Shown here: positions 47,600 through 59,603 of the stretch, in pieces
How positions within the stretch are numbered: position 1 is the stretch's first letter
Layout of the letters: every line of letters starts with the position of its first letter
Origin: Ampullaceana balthica
Lineage: Eukaryota; Mollusca; Gastropoda; Lymnaeidae
DNA: 64,000 nucleotides
Assembly (NCBI GenBank): GCA_944989445.1
Contig: CALYLW010000501.1
Span: 311,501-375,500 of the forward strand
Reading direction: 5' to 3'
Position numbers and translations under genes: made by a program
Notes under the pieces: generated by a model
Databases searched by the model: none
What the model was told of the DNA's origin: nothing
Seen by the model: the letters and a program-made list of their open reading frames with translations, nothing else

Positions 47600-49308
47600 A
47601 AAAATTGCGTTTATAGATTCGAAATGTCTGTAATGTTTGCACATGCAACTCTTCCTGAACCATGCCAGATAGTGGTTCGGATCTTGGCAAATATGCTAAG
47701 GAGGTTCCAAGGATGTGCATCGGCCAATAAAAAATACCGAAGTGGTTTACTGGATTTCCTGGAAAATTTAAAAAAACCGAAAAATATGAGTATTTTGTCA
47801 ATTTCTCGCCAACCATAACATCTATCAAGTTGAAACAAACGTCAAACAATAGATAATATAATTTAGATCAATGTTGAATAAAGAATGTTTTCAAAAACAC
47901 ATTTTTGTTCGACTCCCTTAATTTTCGAAGCAATTTTTGAACGCAATTTTTTTGTTTAGTTTCAAAATGATTTATTTGAAATGACATTTAATTTTATCTA
48001 GAATGATAGTAAATGGGGTTTCCCGCTTTGTGAATGCTCATGTTAGATTGTTGCATGGTGCGCATTATATTGACACATTTTTGTGTGATGTAGCGTGAGG
48101 GGATATGACGTCATATTGTGTTTAGTTTAATAATTACTTATTCGAATCAACTTTTATTGTAATCTAGAATGACTTCCCTTAATAAAAAATCGGAAATTCC
48201 TTGTTTGAAATTGCGTTTAAATACCCATTCGAGTTTTATTTATTGTTTGTAGTTTTTAAATGGAAATTTCTATTTCATCTTTGATAAAATACCACGATAA
48301 CATATAGACAAACAAATACAATGATGGCCATATCTATTGTTTAGTAGACTATATATAAATTGCGTGTGTTACATGATCCTTATAATTTGGCATTTTAAAT
48401 TTACATGGAAATTTAAGTTGTCACAACTTGTTGTCATGACTGTTGCATGCTTCCTGCGTTTATTGATCGTGATACGGAAACAATTTTCGCAAAACACTGA
48501 GATTGCGTGAGATCCACATTCTTTTAATCAGAGGACTTTACGAATTTTAAGGATCTGGGTAATATGTATTTAATCTTATTACTGTAAAAAACTGAATGGT
48601 GGAAGAGATCTATCTAATATTTGATATATATTAAACTACTATTAATTTTTCAGGACGTTTATATTATCCTCCTGATCCAATTAAATTGAAATAAAAATAT
48701 ATGCTTGCGTTTTGAATTTTGTCTAAGTTTCTATTTTATAAAATCTTTCGTTGATGTAATAATATATTTAGAAATATCGCTACTTCCATGGTCGTATTTA
48801 GAACTACACAATAACATTTAAAATGTTTGTTTTTTCTTAAGTCCACTTGTGTGCAGGCCATCCAGCTTAACATATATATTGAGTTAAAGGTACACGAGAT
48901 CAAAGGTTTTCTATGTAGAAAAAGAAATTAAGTAATGCAATTTCAAACACCTAATTAAAGCTGTAATGTAATGTAATGTAATATAATGTTATATATCTCT
49001 TCTTCTAAGCTGAAAATGAAATTTTAAAAACACAAAACAACACTAAAAAAAGATGAATTGTAGAAATACATGTTTATTTTCAAACCTCACTTTTGTTTTA
49101 CAACTCGAGCTCTTTGTCTATTGAACTAAGAACATGTATGTTCTTTTATGATAATTAACGCCGCATTCGACCGCAAACACCTGGAAGCTCATCATTCTCA
49201 AATGGTCATTGTCTCACAAGAACGTTACAATAAACTTGAACTAATTGATGAAAACTAAAAGGTGTTTGTAAAAGGTTGAAATTTCTTTTGTAAAAAATTG
49301 TATATTAA
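47600..49308. other. AT-rich spacer, no gene recognised
   Basis: Open frames at 47583-47849 on both strands overlap and show no domain. A short TAATG tandem lies at about 48964-48985. The right part is the downstream flank of gene C. Confidence 0.4.
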
Positions 49309-49314
49309 TTTATT
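49309..49314 (-). promoter_or_regulatory. polyadenylation signal of gene C
   Basis: AATAAA on the minus strand, about 130 bp past the gene C stop codon. Position and match are good, but no cDNA evidence is available here. Confidence 0.5.
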
Positions 49315-49443
49315 TGTTGCTGTTTATATTTGTAAAACAGTTTCAGGACACTTGAAATTCACGTGTATATATATAATTGTATCAAAAAAGTATTGAATCT
49401 TATTTGAAATTCATGTTTTCAGTTACAAGAAATTCATTTCCGA

Positions 49444-51408
49444 TCAGTTATAAGGGTTCTCAAAAGTCCGCTCTACGTCCCTCAAGTGCGAGTAAATCTG
49501 ATTGTTCTTAGATGATGAATGAGACGGCGAATGAGATGGCGAATTAGATTCAGAGTTTTGCCAGACAATCTCATTATACGGGACCTGTGTGTAGAGTGTC
49601 GACATCGGTTGGTTCTGCTGATCGGCTAAATCACTGCCTTGCAAAACATTTGAGTCGTCCTTATGGTGCTGGGTACCGCTATTAGACGGTTCACTTTTGT
49701 ATTTCGCTGGAGTTTTTCCACTTTTATTAACAATAGCGTACACGGGCGCCTCATCATTTACTTCTTCCCTCACCACCGACAGTTTCTGTGTCAACGGGAT
49801 GACCGTTTTTATTTTTCGACCAAATAGAAAGTTACTAGATTTATGCTTGACATGACGCGACGGCGTTTCCAAATGTTCATCGTTTCCATTAAACGCGGTA
49901 TCAGTAACTCTGGAGTAGGCGTCATCAACGTTGTTTGTAGATGTTGTCCTCGGTCGTCTTGAATTGCCAGATGTTTGCAAGGGCTGTGATGAGTCCGTAG
50001 AAGATTTACGGAAAACGGGATTCCGTAGATAGGAGAAGGGGAATATTCGTCTCGATTCCGGCGACTCTGGCACCGAGTCGCTAGAGGCACTACGGCGGTT
50101 CCTGTGTCGCCTGCATAAAAGACCGGCGATGAGTCCAGCGAATGATATGACGAGGAAGATAGCCACCGACGAAAGTATGGCTATCAATGGGATGTTGTTT
50201 ACGCTTGACGAGGAAGGATGGCTTAGAAACGGAACAGTTGAGGTTGAAACGTTGTATATGCTGTTGTACAAGAGCGTTGAAGTAATCGGCATGTAGGTCG
50301 TTGAATGGGGTTGACTTTGAGTAGACCAAGTAGCGAGGCTAGAGAAGCTTTGACTTTGAGTAGACCAAGTAGCGAGGCTAGAGAAGCTTTGACTTTGACT
50401 TGCAGTAGAGTAGGGCTGGGACCAGTTGTGCGTTTCACTTATAATGGTTTGAATAAAATGACTTGGCATTGACTCAGTTTGTACTAAATGACTTGGCATT
50501 GACTCAGTTTGTACTAAATGACTTGGCATTGACTCAGTTTGTACTAAATGACTTGGCATTGACTCAGTTTGTACTAAATGACTTGGCATTGACTCAGTTT
50601 GTACTAAATGACTTGGAATTGACTCAGTTTGTACTAAATGACTTGACATTAACTCAGTTTTTACTAAATTACTCGACATAGATTCAGTTTGTACTAAATG
50701 ACTTGGCATTGACTCAGTTTGAACTAAATGACTTGACATTGACTCAGTTTGTACTAAATGACTTGACATTGACTCAGTTTGGACAAAATGTCTTGACTGT
50801 GAGTCTATTTCATTCAAACTTGTTGGAGTAAAATTACTTGACTGTGAGTCTATTTCACTTACATATATCGGGGTAGGATAAATTGATGACTCTGTTTCAC
50901 TTAAATTTGTCGGAGTAGAATAACTTGTCTGCGACTCAAATTCACCTAAATTTGTCGGAGTAGAATAACTTGTCAGCGACTCAAATTCCCCTAAATTTGT
51001 CGGAGTAGAATAACTTGTCTGCGACTCAAATTCCCCTAAATTTGTCGGAGTAGAATAACTTGTCTGCGACTCAAATTCCCCTAAATTTGTTGTAGTATAA
51101 TAACTTGAATGTAATTCACTTTCACTTAAATTAGTTGTAGCGTAATAACTTGGCTCTAAGTCACTTTCACTTAAACTTGTTGTAGTATAAGAACTTGACT
51201 GTAAGTCCCTTTCATTAAAATTTTTCAGAGTATAATAACTTAACATTGACTCGGATTCATCTAAATTATCAGTTGTTTTATTTGCATCTAAATGCCAATC
51301 ACTGTATTCGTTCGAATCTGTTTCCCATTGACTAAAACTTGTCCCTGAAGTTTCGCCTGTCTGTAGTGCTAGGTAAATAAGGGCCAACACTAGAATAATG
51401 TTCGTCAT
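49444..51408 (-). CDS. gene C: repeat-stalk membrane protein with tyrosine-motif tail
   Basis: About 654 residues. I chose the ATG at 51408 because a signal peptide (MTNIILVLALIYLALQTG) follows at once and a pyrimidine tract with TAG (about 51445-51429) suggests a splice acceptor before it; an in-frame ATG at 51447 is possible. The ectodomain is all stalk: 15-residue repeats (TSYSTPTNLGEFESQ type, about 56-203), 10-residue repeats (SHLVQTESMP, about 203-316), then a duplicated 13-residue unit. One helix (about 404-431, IAILSSVAIFLVISFAGLI) leads to a tail of about 220 residues with VYAIV (about 557), YTQVPYNEI (about 606; VPYNEI fits the ITIM consensus) and YSHL (about 638). Unlike A, B and D it has no cysteine-rich N-terminal domain. 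It suits a signalling or scaffold receptor. Confidence 0.87.
   Translation of the reverse strand: MTNIILVLALIYLALQTGETSGTSFSQWETDSNEYSDWHLDANKTTDNLDESESMLSYYTLKNFNERDLQSSSYTTTSLSESDLEPSYYATTNLSESELHSSYYTTTNLGEFESQTSYSTPTNLGEFESQTSYSTPTNLGEFESLTSYSTPTNLGEFESQTSYSTPTNLSETESSIYPTPIYVSEIDSQSSNFTPTSLNEIDSQSRHFVQTESMSSHLVQTESMSSHLVQTESMPSHLVQTESMSSNLVKTELMSSHLVQTESIPSHLVQTESMPSHLVQTESMPSHLVQTESMPSHLVQTESMPSHLVQTESMPSHFIQTIISETHNWSQPYSTASQSQSFSSLATWSTQSQSFSSLATWSTQSQPHSTTYMPITSTLLYNSIYNVSTSTVPFLSHPSSSSVNNIPLIAILSSVAIFLVISFAGLIAGLLCRRHRNRRSASSDSVPESPESRRIFPFSYLRNPVFRKSSTDSSQPLQTSGNSRRPRTTSTNNVDDAYSRVTDTAFNGNDEHLETPSRHVKHKSSNFLFGRKIKTVIPLTQKLSVVREEVNDEAPVYAIVNKSGKTPAKYKSEPSNSGTQHHKDDSNVLQGSDLADQQNQPMSTLYTQVPYNEIVWQNSESNSPSHSPSHSSSKNNQIYSHLRDVERTFENPYN
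50310..51240 (-). repeat. coding tandem repeats in gene C (45-, 30- and 39-bp units)
   Basis: From the 5' side of the gene: about nine 45-bp units (51240-50800, central ones nearly identical), about twelve 30-bp units (50800-50461; ACTTGGCATTGACTCAGTTT plus 10 bases), and two 39-bp units (50395-50310). All preserve frame. The most uniform 30-bp units (50491-50610) are identical, a sign of recent turnover. Confidence 0.92.
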
Positions 51409-52440
51409 TTTGTCACGTCTGTTTATTCTAGATAAAAAAGTAAACATTAATATATTAAAAATAATAACAATAACATTTCATTATTTATCTATTTAAAATG
51501 AGACGGTCTTAAACACTAAAATAAGCATAAAAAACTAAAAATCAAATCACACTATTTATTGTCCTTAGAAGATTCGTCTTCAATTATTGTTTCAATGACT
51601 GCAGTATGAAATTTAAATCAAATACCAAATATTCAATAATGTTTGTGGAACAATTTAAAAACCTAATATTTCAGGCTCATTTAGTGCGTGTACATTTTCA
51701 ACAACAGATAATAACCAAGCCGCCTTTAGGCGTTTCGTTTATAGAAACTTCCCATTCATCTAGTGTATTTTTAATAGCCGTAAAGACTAAAAAAGCAATT
51801 TTTTACTTTCATATTATTGTATTTTTCATAAGGTCTAAGATTAGATGTACATATTTTTTACAAATTACGCTCTTTTATTCATCGATTTATGATCCGTCTT
51901 TTAAGCTCAATTAATATTACAAAATGTAAACATCTTTTAGTAGAGACGAGAGTGTACAAATTACGAAATTTAATAACATATTCAGATAGCGAATATGGTT
52001 TACTAATTTCAATTAACAAAAGTACATTTTTAAAAAACCTACCAAGAAATATACATGGAAGTCAACTTATTTTTTGTTTTCCTTCTAAACGACTATAAGA
52101 AAGTTTTATTCATTTATTACCTGTTTTCATGAAGGTGAAAATGCTCCGACTTAACTCTGGATTAGGATTGTAAAATGTAAGCGCTAATTTACCATCGAGT
52201 TATCCTTCCTTGTGTACACTCGATAAACACGGCCACCAGATTCATGCTTTGAAATAATAATAAAAAAAATATCTAAGGAATATTTCGTACGCTGGATATC
52301 AAGGGAGAGAAGTACAGGTGAGTGGGAGACTAGAAACTCAAGCAGAGTTGTCTTTCTCTTGAGCTATATCCAACGACCGACGACCAATGACAGAGATTTA
52401 AGTTTTAAAATAATATATTTTTTTTTAATTTAAAAATAAA
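51409..52440. other. upstream flank of gene C; possible 5' UTR exon
   Basis: On the minus strand GAAAACAG followed by GTAATA (donor at 52120-52119) could end a 5' untranslated exon that splices to the acceptor at about 51429. This is weak evidence. Plus-strand open frames at 51606-52098 have no recognisable domain. Confidence 0.3.
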
Positions 52441-52444
52441 ATAA

Positions 52445-52960
52445 CTAAAAAAAACAACCCGTAAAAACAACGTTTTTGACTATAAATCCCATATATATGA
52501 GACGTGGTGGTCGAGTGGCAGCGCACTGGACTGTCGTACCGATGGTCACGGGTTCGAATCCGTGTGAAGGTAAGGGTTTGTTCCCGGGGCATAGGGCGTC
52601 CCTGAGTCACCCCGCTCCGAATGGGTACCTAACACTTGTAGTGTTAGGCGGCTGGGTAATGCGTGGAACCCACAAAGCCGTGGCCTGTGAATGCTGCATC
52701 ACTTGCCAACAGATCATCTGTCATGGTCTGTGGACGCAACTATCTTCTGCATAGAAGGAGCGTCTGTATAGATAAGATAAGATAAGATAACTAAAAGTAT
52801 TGATTATGTTCAATAGTTCAATATAACATGCAACGCGCGACTGGCCCTTGTCACATTTAGGGCTGGGGTGAACCTCCAGTGATTCTATCGATCTGAAATT
52901 TCGATAAAATGTATTGTTAGGTCACATAAGTCTATGTGCAAAATTTCAGCAAAATTTCAA
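52445..52960 (+). repeat. R repeat interrupted by a SINE
   Basis: AACAACCCGTAAAAACAACG and ATATATGAGACGT on the left; CTAAAAGTATTGATTATGTT and TGTGCAAAATTTCAG on the right. The uninterrupted copies at 39645 and 53275 show the two parts were adjacent before SINE insertion. Confidence 0.75.
52501..52790 (+). mobile_element. tRNA-derived SINE, copy 1
   Basis: Pol III A box TGGTCGAGTGG (52508-52518) and B box GGTTCGAATCC (52551-52561). The body includes GGGCGTCCCTGAGTCACCC and GATCATCTGTCATGGTCTGT. The 3' end ATAGAAGGAGCGTCTGTA plus GATAA repeats is shared with the LINE in this window. It has no protein-coding role. It depends on LINE enzymes for movement. Confidence 0.92.
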
Positions 52961-53274
52961 AAAATGTTATGTGGCACTCAAACTTTTCACATAGAAACTT
53001 TTAATCTGTAATTTGTTAGATCTATATAAATTACTTAGAGAGCCATAGCAAGGAACTGTGTAGCAAAATCCAATATACGTCAGCCAACAGTATTAGCAAT
53101 GTGGTTGAATTAACATTTTCAAGGCACACATGGATTATTTTATGGTTGAATGACACAATCTAACATCAAATCTGAAACCTGATAAGAAATATTTTAGATA
53201 TGAGAGGGATGCATAATCAATGTGTTCAGCCAATGGGTGTGAGAATGGTTGGCAGAGGGCTTAGCAATATAAAA

Positions 53275-53775
53275 TAAAAACAACCCGTAAAAAACCAAGT
53301 TTTTGAATATAAATCCTTTACGTATGAGACGTAACTAAAAGAATGTTCATTATAACTCGCAGCGCAAGACCATCCAAAAATACAAAATTGCAGTTGTGTC
53401 GTAAAACGTGTTTAATATAATGCGCACCGATCAGGAATAGGTTTATAAAAAGTGTTGTCAGTAAAATACGCACCTTATTGCGCGACAGAAAGGTTGTTCA
53501 ATATAATACGCACCGCGACGCTCTATCTCAAAAAATAGCATGATACATAGGAATAAATAAAATAATCTAAAAAATCAATAATTTAATTACGGTACATGCG
53601 ATCGATTTGAAATTTTGATACATTGTTTTTATCATCGGTACAAAACTGCCTGCAAAATTTCAGCTCGCTATCTTGCGAGCAAGTGGGTTAAAAATCGATC
53701 AAAAGTTTTGGCGACAAGCAAGCAAGCAAGCAAGGTCGGCCGCAGACACCACGAGTTAATATAAAGGATTTAATA
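53275..53775 (+). repeat. R repeat, third large copy
   Basis: Starts ACAACCCGTAAAAAACCAAG, includes GAGACGTAACTAAAAGAATG, a doubled TATAATGCGCACC / TATAATACGCACC segment, the core GCAAAATTTCAGCTCGC, a GCAAGCAAGCAAGCAAGG tract, and ends GTTAATATAAAGGATTTAAT. Confidence 0.7.
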
Positions 53776-55053
53776 AGAGGTATTTAGGAGAGGAGAATCA
53801 GAGAGGAACTAAACTATATTTTTCCTTTTTTTTTGGTAAAGGGAAATAACTTTTTGTGAAACGATAGATCTCTAAATTTATTGTTCTTACCTCTCCAAAC
53901 TAATGAAAGCTATAACGCCAATGGAATTAATGAAAGTTCTGGATGACATTCACATATACGAAACATGTTATGTAGCAAGGAGCTGGCTTACGCAACGATC
54001 CTTTTAACTGCGTATGCGGTATTTGTTATTAAAACATATTTAGGGATCTATTTGTCTTTGTTATTTAGGTATTTTGTTGTTGTTTACAGAAAACAACATT
54101 GTACGTTCGATAGTAATCTGAAAAAGGCTAATCCTAAAGCAAGTTTAACATCACTTTAATATCGGGTATTGGCTTGGGGTGATAAATTGGTGAAATATTT
54201 GAAATAAAGTATTGTGATAATGTCTTTAAAAATATACGGAGATGGCTTTATCAGATTTTGTAAGATGGTTTATTTTTTTATGCCTTGATGGCTTTGCATG
54301 GAAATGATGCTATTTAATTTTGATCTCGCTGTTTAAATACACTAACTTACTTCAAATCGTTGTAAGTTACTAGTTCAACTAAGTTAGTGCATTTAAAATG
54401 TACTAACAAAAATTAAAAGCATAATTTTTTGTAAAGCAATCAAATGACTAGTCAAGCCATTATTTTTTAATCCTAATCATGACCTATTTTCTTTTTGTCC
54501 CTTTGAGCTAAAACGTGGTAATCTGCCCAGCCAATACGATAATGAAATAGTTAACGTCATCAGTGAACCGAACTATTTGAGGACCTTTGGCTTACTGCTC
54601 AAGGACCTTTTCCTTTTATTTGAGAGGTTTTAAATAACTTCCTTCCCCTTTCCCTCGTTGTTAGTATTTCGTGATCTCTAAATTACCTTCCCCGTATGAC
54701 TAAGTAATGTAATATTTTAGTTTCCATCTCTTCTTTGCCTTTCGGTTAGTGTCATTTCCTGATAAAATCAAAGGTTACAAACACTCGTTGCTTTACTAAG
54801 TAAAGATCATCATTGAACATTGACATCTTTATTTTTTATTGGGGCGTTAAATTTTAGAGACTCTTATTTAGCCTTAATTTCCAAATATATCTCTGAGGAC
54901 TTAAACGTACAAAATAAAATTTTTGTTAAAAAATAATAGACCTGTGTTACATTTGTGTTAAGTTAATGTGTTAAAAAAAACCTATTTAAAATAAAAATGT
55001 CTCGAACCCTTACACTCAGTGCTGGATTTACCTTTAAACTAAACAATCTATAG
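53776..55053. other. AT-rich spacer, no gene recognised
   Basis: A 64-codon hydrophobic frame at 53965-54159 has no support. Nothing else was recognised. Confidence 0.4.
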
Positions 55054-55350
55054 CTTAGGGTCATGGGCGTCGCTAGGAATTTTTCCAGGGGGGGGGGCAA
55101 AAAAACACCTCACTTTTTTATTTTAACTGACAATGCCATATATGTACAATTATCAATTAAATTCAAGTTCAGTATAAAATAAGGGTTCGAAAAAAGCCTT
55201 AGAAATTAATAAGACTTACAAATCAGTGCTGTAATAGCTAAAATACAACATTTATTCATGCATTTAATAAATTAAAAACTTAAGTTCTCACGAGAAAATT
55301 GAATTTTGATGTGAAATAATATACGTGTAGAAACTGCAGGATTAACAAGG

Positions 55351-57260
55351 ATGGATATCAGACATTTTTTTACAGGCTAAAAAAAAATCGAAAAGGAGAC
55401 CAATCGCGGGATTCCGAAATACCGTTATTAGAAGATTTTGGGGCGTCTGCAGCATCTGACTTATCATTGGCATTGATGACAACTGTATACGTTTAACAGC
55501 CAGACACAACTGAAGCAACTGTTCCTAATTTGATTGTCGCTGACACTTATTCATTTCCTAAATTGGATATTGGAAGGTATGTCTGGACACACGACCTTTC
55601 AAATAAGTTGAAATTGCAGCTGACTCATGATTGTTGGACCCTTGATAACAATTATGATTTTAGAGCTGACAGTGAGGGAAACAGAGTTTTTAGTTTTAGA
55701 TATTCATGGTTATCAGACTATTCACCGTGGCTTGTATACACGCAAATGTTGCCTTTTTCAAATATTGCGTGTTGTTTCTGCAAAAAGTTATTCTATGAGT
55801 TCAGTGGGTATTTGTCATCAAACCATGTACAAAATATAAACGATTTCAACGAAAATGCACGTAGCAACCTGCAAAGCGCATTATGCCACAAAGACTCTCA
55901 TGAATATGCAAGAAAATTTTATTTGCTTTATTGGAAGCCAAAGAGGTTTCTATAGATGAGCAGTTGGACTCATCATTTAGAAGACAAATTCAAGAAAATC
56001 GCAACAAACTGGGCCCTATCATTTCTACAATCCTATTTTGTTGCATGCATGTTTTAGCACTTCGTGGAACACAATCAAATTCTGGTAACTTGTATGAACT
56101 TTTAGAGTTTCGTGTTGAATCTGGAGATGAAGTTCTTGGTAATCGTTTGACTATTGGTTCATGTAGTGCTGAGTATGGTTCACCGACAAAACGGCCCCGA
56201 CAATTGGGCTCCGATTATAAAGGCCCCGACAAACGGGCCCTGGACTAATAGATGGACTAATAGTAAAATTTACAATCAAATATATTCGTATTTTTACTCA
56301 CCTATTCAGTGTCAGGTTTAGCTAACAATAAACAATAATAATAACACCACAAAAGTGAATTTAATAGCCTTTACGCGAGATGGTAAAAATAACGGTTGTT
56401 TGTAGACAAGACACAATATAATAACATCACAAAAACTTTTTTTTACAATTTTACCACTTTTTTAAAGATTGAAACAGTTGACGAAAGCTTAAAATGCATT
56501 AATGTTTTTGTTAAAAAATGTTAAAAATTTGTCTGGGGCCGTTTTGACCGGGGCCGTTATGTCGGGGCCGTTTTTTCTGGGGCCGTTTTGACGGGTAACC
56601 GCTGAGTGTATCTCGGCAACTACGCAAAACACTATAATCGAAATTTGTGGGTCTCTCTTGCATGAAGACATTGTTCGTGATGCAAATAATTCAGTTGCAT
56701 TTTCTATACTTGCCGACGAGACAAATGACATTTCAGGCATTGAGCAGATGTCACTTGGTGTTAGATTTGTCAAAGAACAAAATGGGAAAACGATGAACAC
56801 AGAAGAATTCATTATATATATTCCAATTGTCAATAGAACAGCTGAAGGTTTAACCAACACCATCATTACTAATTCATTAGAATTTTGAATACATATGACA
56901 AAGCTTGTTGGTCAAGGATACTACGGATGTTCTACAATGGCAGGTAAAGAAGGAGGATTCCAAGCAATAATTCGAAACAAATACCAAAAAGCAGCTTTTA
57001 TACATGGCAGTTCACATACACTAAACATTGTTGTGAACGATTTAAATAATGTGAATGTTGTACGAAACACAAAAGGAACAATTAAGTCAATTATAGTGTT
57101 TTTCCGAGAAAGTAATCAGCAAAGAAAACTTATTCTAAATGTTCCTTTGCTATGTGAAACTAGATGGTCACATAAATATAAAAGCTTGCGAATTTTTGCT
57201 GAAAATGTTACAGAAATTGTTAAACAACTGGAATATTTAGAACAATCAGTAAAGTAATCA
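55351..57260 (+). pseudogene. ZMYM1-like hAT transposase pseudogene
   Basis: Begins MDIRHFFT at 55351. A TTF-type zinc-finger block follows at 55590-55830 (RYSWLSDYSPWLVYT, CCFCKKLF). Next are QIQENRNKLGPIISTILFC (55985-56040), ALRGTQSNSGNLYELLEFRV (56060-56120), the DDE start FSILADETNDISGIEQMSLG (56700-56760), GQGYYGCSTMAG and HGSSHTLNIVVND (56910-57045), and LLCETRWSHKYKSL (57150-57190). Early stops, frame changes and the MITE break it, and the C-terminal hAT dimerisation block is absent. It is inactive. Confidence 0.85.
56177..56600. mobile_element. MULE-like MITE nested in the hAT element
   Basis: Ends GGTTCACCGACAAAACGGCC and (inverse of the right) GGTTACCCGTCAAAACGGCC are inverted repeats. 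It is flanked by the 9-mers GCTGAGTAT (56168-56176) and GCTGAGTGT (56601-56609), 8 of 9 matching. Nine-base duplications are typical of Mutator-like elements. Subterminal GGCCCCGAC motifs recur at both ends. It interrupts the transposase exactly between two conserved blocks. Confidence 0.75.
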
Positions 57261-57451
57261 GTTATACTTGCAGATATAATTCTTTTTTATGTTTGATAAA
57301 TGTAAACTGTCTTCCATGTAATAAACTTTCAGGAAATTTAGTTCAGTTTTATTGTAACAACTTTATGACATTTTTATGACATTTTTTTTCTCAAATGTAG
57401 GGGGGGGGTAAATGCCCCCTTGCCCCCCTTCCCTACGCCCATGCTTAGGGC

Positions 57452-57855
57452 CTCTATCTTCTTACGGGCCTCCAAAAATATTTTGAGTGAGCAATTGTCA
57501 TATACACTTAAATATTTTGTAATTGGCGCATACCTTTTTAGTTCAAAGTCACGAACACTCTGTAGACCATAAAACAGCTCCAGAAACATATCTTAGAAAC
57601 AAACGCTGTTCAACAATAGACTGCTAAATAGGCACATCAGAACAGATCAACAATAAACTGAAGTACTTGAACATGTTATTGAACGAGTTGTGGCAGTCAT
57701 ATTTACTATGGCAGCGCGTTGTTTACTTTCAGAGGAGATAATAAATATTTTACTATCCTCACAATGGCAATGCCAATTGAATACTCGTACTAATAGCAAA
57801 GTTTGATCCCTGTCTAGCGACCCATATACAAAATCAGGGAATAAAGAATCATATG
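57452..57855. other. spacer between two transposase remnants
   Basis: AT-rich DNA with no recognisable coding signal. Confidence 0.35.
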
Positions 57856-57859
57856 TCAC

Positions 57860-58650
57860 ATCTTATCTTTTTTATACAGCATGGGGTGAATTTATCCAAA
57901 TTATGGCACTTAAATTAAAAGACACAATATTGGATTATTTAAGTACTTCTGAGTACTTCAGTTTTTCTATAGATTCCACGCCAGACCGGTCCCATTGATC
58001 TGATCAGCTCACTCTAATTGTGAAGTATGTTTCACTAGATAATAGGCTACCTATTAAACGTAATCTAACTTTCCTAGAGATTGGTAGCCACACAGGGGAA
58101 AGTATGGCTAAGATGTTGCACAACTACCTTACAAATGGGTGAACAATGTATTTTAGTTATTGTCGAAGCCAGTTAGATGAAAATACTTTCAATACGCCTA
58201 GCAAAACAGAGTGTGCAAGAAGTAATATTGAAAATTAACATGTATGCTATGTATATTTCATGTGCTGGTAATTTCCTGAATCTTTTTGGTAGCGCAGCAG
58301 TTGACTGTTGTTTAGATGCTGTAAAAAATCTAATTGCTCAAGAAAATATAATTTACTTTCATCGTCTATACATGGACAGGAAGTACTGTTGTCATTCTTC
58401 AAAAGAGATTCAAAAGCTTCAAAGTCTTCATCGAAGACTAGATAGGGAGCACAGTCAACTGCCTAAGATGCAATACTTTGTAGTTATGATGGAATAATTT
58501 CTGCATTGCATCAGCTGATTATTGATACTAAAGACAAAAGTGAAACAAGAAATAAACCCATGAACATTTTGAATAAAATGTCTGAAAATCTTGCCTTTAT
58601 CATTGGTTTTAACCTGCTTCTTGTATACTGCATGTTTCGAATGGCAAGAA
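57860..58650 (+). pseudogene. second ZMYM-like hAT transposase fragment
   Basis: Frames give LKDTILDYLSTSEYFSFSID followed by STPDRSH (57908-57997) and LTLIVKYVSLDNRLPIKRNL (58011-58070). Further on come SQLDENTFNTPSKTECARSN near 58170-58230, LLSFFKRDSKASKS (58390-58430) and YDGIISALHQLIIDTKDKSE near 58485-58545. Several stops separate them. It is diverged from the copy at 55351 and carries the downstream part that copy lacks. No terminal repeats were assigned. Confidence 0.65.
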
Positions 58651-58859
58651 GTAAGCACAAAGAAGGTGAGTGGGTAGGAATGTAATATAAATAATATGAT
58701 AATACATTTTAAAAAAGGGTTTTCATTAACCATTAATTGTACAAATGTAATAGTTTTTACTATTAATTAAAATAATAATGTAAAAGATCTTACATACATA
58801 TATATATATATATTATATATACATTATGTAAATATATTATATATACATTATGTACATAA

Positions 58860-58895
<36 letters not shown>

Positions 58896-59603
58896 TTCTG
58901 TGTGTGTGTATGAATATCTTAAATTCCTAATTGAATATCTGAGAAGGTGTTTGCAGAATATAATGTCGGCAGACTATGTGTTAAAAATCTCAGTATATGT
59001 GTTTAATCATGTTCTTGTTTCGTATCTTTGTCTATTTAGGTGTATGATACATGTGCTAATTCCTTATTCATTCTTCTTAAGTTACACATCTTGCTGTTTA
59101 AATTTATACTTATTTCATTTTTTTTTCTAAACTAGCTTAGACCATCGTTGCTATAGCTTAAATTAGAGACCATTATTTTTATGTTAAATAGTTATAATCC
59201 ACATTATTTTATACATCTATTTCTAGTTTTCCTTTTAAAGGTATATTATTATTATTATTATTATTATTATTTTTTGTGATGAGATGGTTTTGAGGAATTA
59301 GATGATGCCACGTTATAACATCATTCAAACATCACATAGCATCTGAAAATATATTTTCAATGTTTGTTTATGGCTACATTTCTAAATTTATTGAATGATT
59401 TTGATCAAACTTGTACATATATCAGTTTTCATTCAGAATCTAAATATAGAGGGTTCTTTTTTAAGTTTACATCATGCAATTCTTAGCCGAGGCCCTTTAA
59501 ATTTTTTTTTCTAATTTGCTAATGTAATGAAAAATATTTGAACCTACGGCTACAAGGTGGTAGTGGATGTAGACCAAATTTGTTCTGCAGAAACGTAGAG
59601 GAT
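58651..59603. repeat. spacer with (AT)n, (GT)n and (ATT)n microsatellites
   Basis: (AT)n and (GT)n run at about 58794-58908 and (ATT)n at about 59247-59272. The rest is AT-rich without genes. Confidence 0.6.

Larger units (their letters stand above)
55062..57443 (+). mobile_element. hAT element of ZMYM/TTF type with 8-bp target duplication
   Basis: The left end CATGGGCGTCGCTAGG and the inverse of the right end, CATGGGCGTAGGGAAGG, are inverted. Flanks CTTAGGGT (55054-55061) and CTTAGGGC (57444-57451) match at 7 of 8 bases. It contains a broken transposase and a nested MITE at 56177-56600. Length 2382 bp, about 1960 without the insert. Confidence 0.83.

Noticed and set aside
47583..47849. Overlapping open frames on both strands
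   Set aside because: No domain on either strand and an AT-rich context; neither strand is preferred.
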